A DNA stretch of 64,000 nt from Franzmannia qiaohouensis. Its GTDB lineage: Bacteria > Pseudomonadota > Gammaproteobacteria > Pseudomonadales > Halomonadaceae. The stretch covers positions 303,163 to 367,162 of the forward strand of contig NZ_JARWAM010000003.1 in assembly GCF_031451695.1 (NCBI RefSeq), written 5' to 3'. Numbering within the stretch: position 1 is the stretch's first letter; each line of letters starts with the position of its first letter. This document shows, one piece after another, positions 1 to 8,889 of the stretch. A program made the position numbers and the translations under genes. Under the pieces are notes generated by a model. It saw nothing but the letters and a program-made list of their open reading frames with translations, was not told the origin of the DNA and ran no database searches.

Positions 1-218
1 GTCACTGAGGCGTTCTGGCCGCTCACCGAGCTCTCTGATCGCGAACTGCCGCCGGACACCGAGCTGCTGGACGCGCTGCTGCTCGAGGCGCTGCTGGAAG
101 TGACCGTGGTGGTGCTGGAGCTGCTGCCCGACGAATCGCCCTCTCCAGCCGTCGCCATTGCCGGCCAGGCCAGCGCCAGGGGCGACAGCCACAAGGCCCA
201 TCTGTTGCGTTTCATCAT
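1..218 (-). CDS. Ser-rich secreted protein, N-terminal part only
   Basis: Reading the minus strand from 218 gives an open frame to the window edge. It starts MMKRNRWALWLSPLALAW, a classic signal peptide (basic start, hydrophobic core, cleavage near AMATAG), followed by a stretch that is mostly Ser, Thr and Ala with repeated SSSAS-type runs. A GGGAGAG ribosome site lies a few bases upstream. The plus-strand frame over the same bases is a shadow. The C-terminal part lies outside the window, so the function cannot be named; a secreted or surface protein with a low-complexity linker is the most that can be said. Confidence 0.6.
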   Translation of the reverse strand, partial: MMKRNRWALWLSPLALAWPAMATAGEGDSSGSSSSTTTVTSSSASSSSASSSSVSGGSSRSESSVSGQNASV

Positions 219-329
219 ACACTCTCCCATGGCATGCCAGGCTTCACTTAGTCTGGCACACAAGATTATGCTGCATTGCAGCAAGATCAGGACTAGAGTA
301 AGGGTGTAGCCCACAGGAGGGTCAACGCC

Positions 330-446
330 ATGCACCTTACTTCAACCATTACCCATCCAGCAGATCAAGACGTCTTCGACCACTGGCTCCATCACGCCGA
401 GTATCTGCGCGCCGCTACCGATGCACTGAGTGAATATCTAGACTAA
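330..446 (+). CDS. small hypothetical protein (38 aa)
   Basis: An ORF of 38 residues begins MHLTSTITHPADQDVFDHW and ends LSEYLD. It has a full consensus Shine-Dalgarno AGGAGG at 315-320, nine bases before the ATG, which is stronger than most sites in this window. The protein is acidic and His-rich (four His in its first half) with no membrane segment. I do not recognise the family. The strong ribosome site is the main argument that it is translated. Confidence 0.5.
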   Translation: MHLTSTITHPADQDVFDHWLHHAEYLRAATDALSEYLD

Positions 447-562
447 AGCCGCTCGGGCAAGCGCTGGGTGCGCAAAGCCTGCTATGATGGCCCGGTAACA
501 TCGTCATGCACGGAGAAGACACCACGATCGATCATTCTTTCCAAGCCCTACCGGAGGTTCTC

Positions 563-874
563 ATGAAGGTCTATAAACCTGAGTGGCACTGTACGTTTAG
601 CGTAAACGAGAGCGCAGAACAATCCGCCAGCTGGAAAGAGCGCATCGCCTGGCTGATGCGAGATATCGCAGACAGGTTGGACGGAAGCGGTAGAACGATC
701 AAGATTGACTGTGACGTCACCCCCGGGGTGAGTCGTCAGGACGTGGATAGCTGCCTCGGCAAGGGCTTCGAAGTGACCCAGAGCCTATTAATGCAACTCG
801 CCCATCAAGCGGCATGTGAAGACGTCATGCGCGATGCCAAGGCAGAGCTGTTCGAGGAAGACTACCAGCACTGA
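563..874 (+). CDS. hypothetical protein (103 aa)
   Basis: The reading frame is open from 506, but the start at 563 (MKVYKPEWHC) is preceded by CCGGAGG at a proper distance, whereas the upstream ATG has no ribosome site. The product is a small soluble acidic protein without signal peptide or membrane segment. No domain is recognised. It ends just before a stem-loop, which fits a single-gene transcript. Confidence 0.6.
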   Translation: MKVYKPEWHCTFSVNESAEQSASWKERIAWLMRDIADRLDGSGRTIKIDCDVTPGVSRQDVDSCLGKGFEVTQSLLMQLAHQAACEDVMRDAKAELFEEDYQH

Positions 875-909
875 CCTCAGTCATTGTCCGATGTAACGCG
901 GTGATATCG

Positions 910-943
910 CCCCACCCTGCCCCGGCAGCGTGGGGTGTTTCGT
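910..943 (+). terminator. probable terminator after the 103-aa gene
   Basis: CCCCAC at 910-915 pairs with GTGGGG at 930-935, with an inner GCC/GGC pairing, followed by TGTTTCGTTT. The T-tract is imperfect. Confidence 0.5.
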
Positions 944-1062
944 TTATGCCCCCGGCGAACGGCTCCACGGCATCCCGGCAGTGCAAAAAGTGCTAAAGGT
1001 ATCGTGCCGGCGACCGTTAATCCCTGTATGGATGCCGCATCCCCATAACACGAGACTGCCTA

Positions 1063-2889
1063 TTGAAGCCCGCCGTGCGCTTTCGACTGCCCTCACGCCT
1101 GCTGGCCGGCGTGCTATTGGGGCTCTGCTGGCTCACCCAGGCAGCGCTGGCCGATGTCCCGACGCTTGCGCTCAGCGAGGCGCAGGACCGCTATGCGCTC
1201 GATCCCTACACCGCGCTCGTGGCCGACACCCAAGGCGACCTGACGCCCGACGCTCTGCTTACAGAGCCCATCGACTTCAGATTGGCCCAGCAGCGCAGCG
1301 ACCTGCACCTCGGCTATACCCAAGCACCGGTATGGCTGCGCAGCGAGTTGCATAACGCGAGCGACGCGGCGCAGCAGTGGATCGTGCAGTTCGAGTACCC
1401 CTTCCTCGACTACGTCACGCTGCACATCGTCCGCGACCAGACCAGCGAGGTGCTGAAGAGTGGCAGCGCCGTACCCGTTGGGCAGCGCGCCATGGCCCAC
1501 CGCCAAGCGGTATTCCCGCTGACGCTGACAGCAGGAGAAGAGGTCACCCTGCTGGCGCGGGTGGAGTCTCACGGCAGCAAGATGCTGAGCGCCAACCTGC
1601 TCAGCCCCGAGCGCTTCTACACCAGCAACGACCGCCAGAACTTCTGGCTGGCGACCTACTTCGGCATGCTGCTGGCACTCGGATCCTACAATCTGCTGCT
1701 GTACTTCGGCCTCAGAGAACGGGTCTTCCTGCACTATGCGCTGTTCGTGTTCAGCTTTACCCTGGCGATCCTCACCTTCAACGGCACCGGCACGCTGATC
1801 TTCTGGAGCGCGCTTGGCGAGCACAGCGGTCGGTTGGTCACGCTGGGCTTCACCCTGGCCTCGGCGATGGCCACGCTGTTCGCCCAGAGCTTCCTCGACA
1901 CTGCGACCTACAGCCCGCGCTGGCATCGCCTGCTCGGCGCGTTTCGACTATGGTGCTGGCTGGCGGTGGCCATGGCGCTGCTGCTGCCGATGCAAGCCGC
2001 ACTGCAGATCATGGATGTCACCGGATTCAGCGCGGCGCTACTGTTGCTGAGCTGCGCCATCAGCAGCAGTCTGCGCAAGGTTCCCGGGGCCCGACTGTTC
2101 GTACTGGCCTGGTCGATATTCCTGCTTGGCGCTTCGGTATTCGCGCTGCGCAACCTCGGCATCCTGCCGTCCAACTTCATCACCCTACACGGCATCCAGA
2201 TCGGCTCGGCGCTGGAGATGCTGCTGCTCTCCTTCGCCCTGGCGGCACGCTTCAACAAACTCAAGCGACAGAAGGAGCAGGCCCAGGCCGAGATGCTCGC
2301 CTCCCTCAAGCGCCATGAGGCCGCCCTTGAGCAGAAGGTTGCCGAGCGTACCGCCGAACTCGAGGCCATGGCGGCAAGCGACATGCTCACCGGGCTGCTG
2401 AATCGCAACGGCCTGGCCCAGTGCGCGGCCTCGGCACTAGAGCGCAGCCGCCGCATGCAACAGCCACTGGCGCTACTGATGCTCGACCTCGACGACTTCA
2501 AACCGATCAATGACCGCTTTGGCCACGCCGTCGGCGACCTGGTGCTGCAGCGCGTGGCGCGCCGAATCGCCATCCAGGCTCGTGCCGGCGACCACTGCGC
2601 GCGCTTCGGCGGCGACGAGTTCATCGTGCTTGCCGAAAACTGCGGTGATGAAGCCGACATGGCCGAGATGCGACAGCGCCTCGCCGAAGCCATCACCGCG
2701 CCCATTGCGCTCCCCAACGGCAGCCGCGTCAGCGTCGGTGTGAGCATAGGCAGTAGCTGCTATGACGGCGGCACGCCGGACTTCGAAGAGCTGCTGCGTC
2801 AGGCCGACATTGCCATGTATCGCACTAAGCGCCAGGCCAGCGATGGTCGTCAGGAACAGCCCGGGGCGCCTGAAAAACCCGAGAAATAG
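1063..2889 (+). CDS. 7TMR-DISM diguanylate cyclase
   Basis: Membrane sensor that makes c-di-GMP. Order of parts: signal peptide (about residues 1-30), a periplasmic 7TMR-DISM sensory domain (about 40-180), seven membrane helices (about 190-400), a short coiled coil rich in Glu/Lys (about 400-440) and a GGDEF domain. The active-site GGDEF is intact at residues 516-520 and the product-inhibition RxxD site (RAGD) is at 507-510, so an active, feedback-inhibited cyclase is expected. The start is TTG at 1063; the two nearby upstream ATGs are out of frame and no strong ribosome site is visible, so the start is the least certain part. The ligand is unknown. Confidence 0.88.
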   Translation: MKPAVRFRLPSRLLAGVLLGLCWLTQAALADVPTLALSEAQDRYALDPYTALVADTQGDLTPDALLTEPIDFRLAQQRSDLHLGYTQAPVWLRSELHNASDAAQQWIVQFEYPFLDYVTLHIVRDQTSEVLKSGSAVPVGQRAMAHRQAVFPLTLTAGEEVTLLARVESHGSKMLSANLLSPERFYTSNDRQNFWLATYFGMLLALGSYNLLLYFGLRERVFLHYALFVFSFTLAILTFNGTGTLIFWSALGEHSGRLVTLGFTLASAMATLFAQSFLDTATYSPRWHRLLGAFRLWCWLAVAMALLLPMQAALQIMDVTGFSAALLLLSCAISSSLRKVPGARLFVLAWSIFLLGASVFALRNLGILPSNFITLHGIQIGSALEMLLLSFALAARFNKLKRQKEQAQAEMLASLKRHEAALEQKVAERTAELEAMAASDMLTGLLNRNGLAQCAASALERSRRMQQPLALLMLDLDDFKPINDRFGHAVGDLVLQRVARRIAIQARAGDHCARFGGDEFIVLAENCGDEADMAEMRQRLAEAITAPIALPNGSRVSVGVSIGSSCYDGGTPDFEELLRQADIAMYRTKRQASDGRQEQPGAPEKPEK

Positions 2890-3014
2890 CGACGAATAAT
2901 CGCCCTGATGGCTCTATTGAAACTCCCTGCACCACACTATAGTGAAGATTGAGGCAACGCCTTGCGCCTCACCTACTACCACTGTAACGCCGTTACTTTC
3001 AGGAGTGACTTAAC

Positions 3015-3281
3015 ATGGGTGCCCCGGACGCGTCCTGCGACCTGCCTGCCGAGCCACTTTCCACCGTTTACCCTATGGTCGATACCACTCACCTTGCCAT
3101 CGATGCCGACCTGTTGCGCCGCCTGGCAAAGGCCAAGGCACGCCTCGACCGCCTCGAACAGCAGACGCGTTCCCGCGATGATACGGCGCTGGCCGCTGCG
3201 CGGATCGAGTTCTCGCTAGCGTCACGCGCGCTGGCAGATGCCCTTATCACTCAGGATGCCCGCCTGGCTGTCGATACCTGA
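3015..3281 (+). CDS. small hypothetical protein (88 aa)
   Basis: Begins MGAPDASCDLPAEPLSTV with an AGGAG ribosome site at 3001-3005. The second half is a predicted helix rich in Arg, Leu and Ala (LLRRLAKAKARLDRLEQQ) that could form a coiled coil. The overlapping frame starting at 2962 lacks a ribosome site. Function unknown. Confidence 0.5.
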   Translation: MGAPDASCDLPAEPLSTVYPMVDTTHLAIDADLLRRLAKAKARLDRLEQQTRSRDDTALAAARIEFSLASRALADALITQDARLAVDT

Positions 3282-3760
3282 ACCGCTTAGACCCCACTGT
3301 TGCCAAACACCAACAGGGCAATCGCTTGTTTTATAGTGATAAACTCCAACCCCTGCCAGAGTCGTTGGCATTCGGAGACACTTAACAAGCGATTCTCGGT
3401 TCTTGCTCGCCGCCTGTCGCCAAAGCGCCCCTAGCCTTTCGGGCTATCCCCTTGTTTTATCAATTATCCACGACCACCTGGAACGAATTTCGCTAGTAAT
3501 CTGCGACTGGAAAGTCGATTCGTGCCCGGCCGCGGTCTCAGTGAGACCTGTGATGGTGGGCCACGCGGATGAGTGCAGCAAGGATGCTTTCACTTAAACC
3601 CTCTGGAACAAGCAACCTGTTCACTCTTTTCTTCGTCATGACGCTGCGGCCTCCAGGCGCTACGTGGTAGTGCGCCTCATGCCACGCCCCGTCAGCGATG
3701 TGCGTCACTTTGGCATTCCATTACGCCCGCAGCCGCGGACTTCGTATCGAGACGCCTGAC
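3282..3760. other. intergenic stretch with small inverted repeats
   Basis: No convincing gene; the 64-codon frame at 3403-3597 starts with TTG and has no family likeness. The stretch holds three small inverted repeats: CTGTTG/CAACAG at 3297-3302 and 3311-3316, CGACT/AGTCG at 3504-3517, and the perfect palindrome GGTCTCAGTGAGACC at 3534-3548. A small RNA or protein-binding site is possible but not shown. Confidence 0.4.
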
Positions 3761-4666
3761 ATGAAAAGAACACCACCTAGCCCCATAGCGACCAATCTAA
3801 ATGTGCTGCTTGTCGGTACGCTCCTCGCTCTCAGTATTGCTCCCGTCGTGGCCTCATGGTTCAAGCAGCGAAACATGCCGACGGCCAACACCGCCGCGAC
3901 CTTGCATCCCGAAGTACTCATCAGCATCGCCTTTGTAACAGGGGTGGTACTCGTCCTGATAGGCATCGTGAGGCCGCTATATCGCGCCTATCAGATACGC
4001 GAAGAGAACCTGCTGAGCCTGGAGCGGAAACATAGGAAGCTTACCGCTCGCAACCGGCAACTGGCACACCAGGTATGCATCGATGGCCTGCTTGGCATCA
4101 CCAATCGGCGCGAATTCGAACAGCGCCTGTCACGCGAATGGCAACGCGCCATCCGCGAACAGCACCCCCTCAGCCTGCTGCTGATAGATGTCGACCACTT
4201 CAAGGCTTACAACGACAGCTATGGCCATCTGCAGGGCGATGCCTGCCTGAAGCGCGTGGCTCAAGCGTTGCAGGAAGCAGTGGGGCGCTCGGGCGATACC
4301 GTGGCCCGCTACGGGGGAGAGGAGTTCGCCATACTGCTGCCCAATACCGAACAGTGCGGCAGCCTCGACGTGGCCCGGCAGGTGCACGAGAGTCTCGCCC
4401 GCCACGCCATCCCCTTTGCCGACTCCTCCTGCTCGGCGTTCGTCACTGTCAGCATCGGCGCTGCCAGCATGTCACCAGGACATCGGGATCACGGTCACGA
4501 CCTGATTCGCTGCGCCGACAAGGCCCTCTACGCAGCCAAGCACAACGGTCGCAACCGGACCGAAGCCTTTTTACCCGCGCGCCTTGTGACGTCCAGCAAA
4601 AGCAATGGCCAATGCGCTGCCAGTACCGGGCCCCAGGCTCTCCTGCACGACAAGCGCATTGCATGA
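3761..4666 (+). CDS. membrane-anchored diguanylate cyclase
   Basis: Makes c-di-GMP at the inner membrane. Two membrane segments (about residues 15-35 and 55-80 from this start) enclose a short periplasmic loop; then a coiled-coil linker and a C-terminal GGDEF domain with the active variant GGEEF at residues 185-189 and an RxxD inhibition site (RSGD) at 176-179. The frame is open to 3698, but MKRTPPSP at 3761 puts the first membrane helix in the normal place. No sensory domain of known type is visible. The last about 35 residues after the GGDEF fold are low-complexity. Confidence 0.85.
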   Translation: MKRTPPSPIATNLNVLLVGTLLALSIAPVVASWFKQRNMPTANTAATLHPEVLISIAFVTGVVLVLIGIVRPLYRAYQIREENLLSLERKHRKLTARNRQLAHQVCIDGLLGITNRREFEQRLSREWQRAIREQHPLSLLLIDVDHFKAYNDSYGHLQGDACLKRVAQALQEAVGRSGDTVARYGGEEFAILLPNTEQCGSLDVARQVHESLARHAIPFADSSCSAFVTVSIGAASMSPGHRDHGHDLIRCADKALYAAKHNGRNRTEAFLPARLVTSSKSNGQCAASTGPQALLHDKRIA

Positions 4667-4892
4667 CCGCGCCCGAGACGCAGCCGGCACTTCTTCGCTT
4701 GGCATCAAAGGCTTATCTCGCACTTGCAGCATTTTGACCATCACGGCTGATTTTCGTCATTTTGTTGCCATCATCGTCGATCTTCACGATAGGTTGCCAG
4801 ACCCGGCCAGGGCGGTTACTATCCCGTAGACTTATGGCCCCCTCATCGCATCGGTGGACACACGGCCAACACGAGATCCGTGAGGTATCATC

Positions 4893-5282
4893 ATGGGACG
4901 CCAATCCCAACTTCTGCTCACCTGCTGCCTGACGGCCCTGTTGACCGTCGGACACGCCCACGCGCACCAGGTCGAGCCCGACGAGCCCCAACTGGGCATC
5001 GCCTCCTACTACAGCGACCGCTTCCAGGGTGCCACTACCGCCAGCGGCGAACCTTTCGACCAGCAGGCGCTGACTGCCGCCCACCCCACGCTGCCTCTGG
5101 GCACCACTGTCGTGGTCACCCGGCCGGACACCGGCAAGGAAGTGGAAGTACTGATCAATGACCGCGGGCCCTTCATCGACGGCCGCATCATCGACCTCTC
5201 CAAGCGCGCCGCACGCAAGCTCGACATGCTGCATCGCGGCGTGGCGAGAGTCGAAGTGATTCCGGTCGCCACCCCGAACTGA
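4893..5282 (+). CDS. RlpA-like double-psi beta-barrel protein
   Basis: Exported 129-residue protein with a signal peptide (cleaved near HAHAH) and a double-psi beta-barrel domain typical of RlpA: GIASYYSDRFQG near residue 36, then INDRGPFIDGRIIDLS near 95. RlpA proteins are septal peptidoglycan lytic transglycosylases that act on denuded glycan. This one has no lipobox Cys and no C-terminal SPOR domain, so it is much shorter than E. coli RlpA and would be periplasmic rather than lipid-anchored. Activity is inferred from the family. Confidence 0.82.
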   Translation: MGRQSQLLLTCCLTALLTVGHAHAHQVEPDEPQLGIASYYSDRFQGATTASGEPFDQQALTAAHPTLPLGTTVVVTRPDTGKEVEVLINDRGPFIDGRIIDLSKRAARKLDMLHRGVARVEVIPVATPN

Positions 5283-5302
5283 CGCTCGGCACGGCGGCAC
5301 GG

Positions 5303-5340
5303 CAACGCGCCCGCTACCTGGCCAGGTAGCGGGCGCGTTG
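5303..5340. terminator. perfect 19-bp inverted repeat between convergent genes
   Basis: The arms at 5303-5321 and 5322-5340 are exact reverse complements (arm core GCGCCCGCTACC). There is no clear T-tract on either side. It lies between the convergent rlpA-like and yghU genes and probably ends both transcripts. Confidence 0.65.
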
Positions 5341-5352
5341 CGTTAAACGGAT

Positions 5353-6228
5353 TCAAGCACCGGACGTCAGCTTGTCCTGGGTCTTGCGCTCGAAGTCGCT
5401 GGCGTCGTGACGCTCATGGAGCTGCATCTCCAACTCGCCGAAGGTGCGATTGACCATCCGCCCGCGCTGCACCGCCGGACGCGCATCGATCGCCTTGGCC
5501 CAGCGCTGCACGTGCTGGTACTCCTGGACCTGCAGGAACTCGCCGGCATCATACAGCCGCCCCAGCGCCAGCTGGCCATACCATGCCCAGTTGGCAATAT
5601 CGGCGATGGTGTAGTCATCGCCGCCCAGATAGCGGCTCTCGGCCAGGCGCCGATCGAGCACATCGAGCTGACGCTTGGCCTCCATGGCGAAGCGGTCGAT
5701 GGGATACTCCAGTTTCTCCGGCGCGTAGGCATAGAAGTGGCCGAAACCGCCGCCAAGATAGGGCGCGCTGCCCATCTGCCAGAACAGCCAGTTCAGCGTC
5801 TCGGTACGCAGCGCGTGATCGCTGGGCAAGAACTCGTCGAAACGCTCCGCCAGGTAGAGCAGGATGGCGCCCGACTCGAACACCCGGGTTGGCGCGGGGG
5901 TGCTGTGGTCCATCAACGCGGGGATCTTCGAATTGGGGTTGACCCCGACGAAGCCACTGCCGAACTGGTCGCCCTCGCCGATATCGATCAGCCAGGCATC
6001 GTACTCGGCATCTTGATGGCCAAGCGCCAGCAGCTCCTCGAGCAGCACCGTCACCTTGACCCCATTGGGCGTAGCCAGCGAGTAGAGCTGGAAGGGATGC
6101 TTACCTACCGGCAGCTCCTTATCGTGGGTGGGGCCGGCGACCGGGCGATTGATGCTGGCGAAGGTGCCGCCGCTGGCCTTTTCCCAGGTCCAGATGCACG
6201 GTGGTGTGTAGTCGTTTGATTGGCTCAT
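5353..6228 (-). CDS. yghU: YghU-type glutathione S-transferase
   Basis: Glutathione-dependent disulfide-bond reductase of the nu class. The 291 residues match the family's usual length (E. coli YghU 288) and the characteristic start (YTPPCIWTWEKASGGTFASI) and the thioredoxin-fold section (HPFQLYSLATPNGVKVTVLL, then NPNSKIPALMD and FESGAILLYLAERF) are all present. The C-terminal half is the all-helical GST domain. GAGGAG precedes the ATG. Cytoplasmic; family members bind two glutathiones and lack the usual catalytic Ser/Tyr. No partner genes are evident. Confidence 0.93.
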   Translation of the reverse strand: MSQSNDYTPPCIWTWEKASGGTFASINRPVAGPTHDKELPVGKHPFQLYSLATPNGVKVTVLLEELLALGHQDAEYDAWLIDIGEGDQFGSGFVGVNPNSKIPALMDHSTPAPTRVFESGAILLYLAERFDEFLPSDHALRTETLNWLFWQMGSAPYLGGGFGHFYAYAPEKLEYPIDRFAMEAKRQLDVLDRRLAESRYLGGDDYTIADIANWAWYGQLALGRLYDAGEFLQVQEYQHVQRWAKAIDARPAVQRGRMVNRTFGELEMQLHERHDASDFERKTQDKLTSGA

Positions 6229-6363
6229 GCCGGCTCCTCAGCGAGTGATGTGGTCGTGTCCTGCGACAAACGATAGCCTGTTAAGGTTTCATTCGCTAAG
6301 CGTCGCGCCGCTGCGGCGTTCCGCTTGCCACCTCCGGCTGCCGATAAAATAAAACCGAAACCC

Positions 6364-6543
6364 TTTGACCCGCACCCTTAGGCATGACACTGTGGTGCCA
6401 GTTGGTTAGCAAGCAAGCATAGTTCCAGAAGCATTCGAATTCTTTCGGCAGCCTGTAATTGTATTCCTTGTTTTACCCGCTACTTATCATCTGGGTAACA
6501 CCAGGATTGTATTGCAAAGCGCTAAGCGCGAAAGGATTTTATT
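6364..6543 (+). promoter_or_regulatory. long leader of the first cold-shock gene
   Basis: The 315 bases before this gene hold no ORF. TTTGACC at 6364-6370 and the following TGACACTGTGGTGC are shared with the second cold-shock gene, as are TTCGGCAGYCTGTAAT, CATCTGGGTAA and GCGCTAAGCGCGAAAGGAT just before the start. Such a long conserved leader is usual for cspA-type mRNAs, where it folds differently in the cold. AAGGAT at 6532-6537 is the ribosome site. Confidence 0.6.
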
Positions 6544-6750
6544 ATGACAACTGGCACAGTTAAGTGGTTTAACGATTCAAAAGGTTTTGGCTTTATCGCT
6601 CCGTCTGACGGCGGTGATGATGTCTTTGCCCATTTCTCCGAAATTCAGTCCGAAGGCTTCAAGTCCCTGCAGGAAGGTCAAAGCGTCTCGTTTGACGTGA
6701 CCCAGGGCAAGAAAGGCCTTCAGGCGTCGAATATCAAAGCAATCGCCTGA
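6544..6750 (+). CDS. cold-shock protein (CspA family)
   Basis: Single OB-fold RNA chaperone of 68 residues. RNP1 (KGFGFI) and RNP2 (VFAHF) are intact, with the usual TGTVKWFND start and GLQASNI end. It differs from the second copy at 8890 at only a few residues. Cytoplasmic; binds single-stranded RNA and melts structure. The start follows AAGGAT by eight bases. Confidence 0.96.
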   Translation: MTTGTVKWFNDSKGFGFIAPSDGGDDVFAHFSEIQSEGFKSLQEGQSVSFDVTQGKKGLQASNIKAIA

Positions 6751-6770
6751 TCTAACGATCTGACGATTTC

Positions 6771-6823
6771 GTCGAACCTCCGGGTTCGACAGCAGGGCCC
6801 GCTTCGGCGGGCCCTGCTGCGTT
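6771..6823 (+). terminator. double stem-loop terminator of first csp gene
   Basis: GTCGAACC/GGTTCGAC (6771-6790) is followed at once by CAGCAGGGCCCGC-TTCG-GCGGGCCCTGCTG (6790-6819), a 13-bp perfect stem with a UUCG-type tetraloop. The same pair of hairpins follows the second csp gene. Confidence 0.8.
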
Positions 6824-6834
6824 GTGGCTAGCGG

Positions 6835-8562
6835 CTAACTTGGCTCACGCGCATCTGGATGCCCGCCCTTGGCGATATCATGCTGACTGAGCACGACTAT
6901 CTCCCGCGGCCACCACTCGGGGTGGTTGTCACGAATGAAGGCCATCAGCCTTTCGCGGACATTCATTTCCGCTATCCAGCCGGCGAAAGGATCCGAGGCC
7001 ATGAGATAGCAGGAGACTGTCTGGGTCCTTTCGCTCTGGCCGGTGACATAGCAGCAAAGTTTGTGGTGTTCGATGACGTTGTCCTCCTCCTTGGCGAACG
7101 CCATGAACTTCTCCCTGATAGCCTGGATGTCGGCGCTCAAATGGAGCACCAACTCCAGCGTCTGGCACATCTTGGCGCCCTTTACCGATAGGTTCTCGAA
7201 GGGCCTGGAGACAAAGTACGTCACCGGCACGATCAAGCGCCGCTCGTCCCAGACCCTGAGCCGTATGAAGGTATAGAAAATGCCCTCCACGTAGCACCAC
7301 TGCCCTTCGAACATCACCAGGTCGCCGATGCGTATCGGCTTGGCCAAGGACACCTGGAACGACGAGAGGATATTACCCAGCACCGCCTGGCCCGCGATAC
7401 CTACCAGCACGGTCACGACACTGGCCGACGCCAATAGCGACATGCCCAGCGTCTCGAAGAGCTGGATCTGGCTCAGTACATAGACGGCAACCGCAACCAC
7501 CGTGATCAGGATGATGATCCGGCGCAGCGCATAGAGCGTAGTCAGCAGCTTGCGCTCGTCGCGGGGCTTGGTGTCGTCGATCTCCCCGGCGATCCGCCTA
7601 GTGACTTTGAGCATAAGAGTGTCCACCAGGCGCAGCGCAATCGTACCGACACCCCAGGCGATGAGGATGATCAGCAAGACCCGCATGAAGGTGGTGGCAA
7701 CGGCCGTGAAGGAGACAACATAGTCGAGCATGGCCTGGGCTACGAAAGCCATGACCAGCAGAGCCATGGGGACGCGGATCCTGCCGGCGAAGATACTCGG
7801 TGCACCACTCGGAGACCAGTGCGCCAGCAGGCCGACCAGACCGTAGACCCCCCACCCTACCAGGCCGATCACTAGCAGGAAGAGCGGGATCGCGATCCAC
7901 TCCCAGATCTGCAGCATGCCGAGCGTCGCCTTGAAGCGCTCCGGGATGAATGCCTCCAGCAGCGACGGACCGAACGCCTCGTAGAGCACGGGAATTGACG
8001 CGACGCTATCGGGAGTGATCAGCCAAACCGGGTCCTCGTCCTCGACTCGATAGCGGGCCAGGCGGATATCGTAGGTATCACCCTCGACATCGAGCGAAGC
8101 GAGCTCGAGATTTCGACGTGGCTGACCTACCTGCGGGTGCTGCCCTGACGGATCCTCGATAGCGGCATCAGGGCGCCCGGAAAGGTCAGAGGCATTCAAC
8201 TGCTCACCACGCTGCAGCACCTCGGCCAGCTGTCTAGCCAGCGCTGCCCCCCTCTCTCGCTGCTCTGCAGGATCCAGCTCGCCAAGGTTGAGCAAATGCG
8301 CCGCAGCGACAAAGTTCTCCTGTTCGGTAAGCTCCAGAAAACTGCGGACTGTCTCGCGTGGTGTTTCCCGCCGGAGCTGTTCCGGCGCCTCATCGAGCCC
8401 GGCATTGATGGAATCGATAAGAAGCCACTGCCCCTCTTCGCTATCTCCTTCATTCGCGTCCGTGCCCTGCGACATCTGGGCCACCCCGGGCCCAGCAAGG
8501 AGGATGGCCACTGCCATTGCGGCCCATACTGCCAACAGCCGCCTTGCGCCGTTTCCTGTCAT
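6835..8562 (-). CDS. MscS-family mechanosensitive channel
   Basis: Inner-membrane channel that relieves osmotic pressure. The 575 residues comprise a signal peptide (ends near GPGVAQ), a periplasmic domain of about 190 residues, several membrane helices (about 215-400), the MscS pore helix and beta domain (GMSLLASASVVTVLVGIAGQ, then SLAKPIRIGDLVMFEG and RLRVWDERRLIVP), and a cytoplasmic C-terminal domain. Longer than E. coli MscS (286) because of the extra periplasmic domain and helices, like YbdG/MscM-type paralogues. AAGGAAG precedes the ATG. It sits between the two csp genes but on the opposite strand. Confidence 0.88.
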   Translation of the reverse strand: MTGNGARRLLAVWAAMAVAILLAGPGVAQMSQGTDANEGDSEEGQWLLIDSINAGLDEAPEQLRRETPRETVRSFLELTEQENFVAAAHLLNLGELDPAEQRERGAALARQLAEVLQRGEQLNASDLSGRPDAAIEDPSGQHPQVGQPRRNLELASLDVEGDTYDIRLARYRVEDEDPVWLITPDSVASIPVLYEAFGPSLLEAFIPERFKATLGMLQIWEWIAIPLFLLVIGLVGWGVYGLVGLLAHWSPSGAPSIFAGRIRVPMALLVMAFVAQAMLDYVVSFTAVATTFMRVLLIILIAWGVGTIALRLVDTLMLKVTRRIAGEIDDTKPRDERKLLTTLYALRRIIILITVVAVAVYVLSQIQLFETLGMSLLASASVVTVLVGIAGQAVLGNILSSFQVSLAKPIRIGDLVMFEGQWCYVEGIFYTFIRLRVWDERRLIVPVTYFVSRPFENLSVKGAKMCQTLELVLHLSADIQAIREKFMAFAKEEDNVIEHHKLCCYVTGQSERTQTVSCYLMASDPFAGWIAEMNVRERLMAFIRDNHPEWWPREIVVLSQHDIAKGGHPDAREPS

Positions 8563-8715
8563 GACATTCTTCCTTATTGAAGCCGACCGCTGTCTCTTCC
8601 GTCAGACAGCGCTGCTCGGGGTTCGCCGCCCCCAAGGCTGTTAGCAGTACAGCTCACCGACGACCGCTTCGTCCAGCCGTAAGTGGGGTGTTAAATGCCA
8701 ATAATCAAAAAAGAC

Positions 8716-8889
8716 TTTGACCCGAGCTAATAACCGTGACACCGTAGGTGCAGCAGGTTAGTTAACGGTAAGTAATTCAGTAATGTACGATTTTCTTCGG
8801 CAGTCTGTAATTTTATCTCGTTCTACCCGCTGTTCATCTGGGTAAAACCAGTAATATTGCAAGGCGCTAAGCGCGAAAGGATCGACATT
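8716..8889 (+). promoter_or_regulatory. long leader of the second cold-shock gene
   Basis: The gap 8563-8889 holds no gene. TTTGACCCG at 8716 and the blocks TTCGGCAGTCTGTAAT, CATCTGGGTAA and GCGCTAAGCGCGAAAGGAT match the leader at 6364-6543 in the same order; the stretches between them have drifted, which points to selection on the shared blocks. Confidence 0.6.

Noticed and set aside
3403..3597. 64-codon frame in the gap before the second cyclase
   Set aside because: TTG start, no ribosome site, no family likeness.
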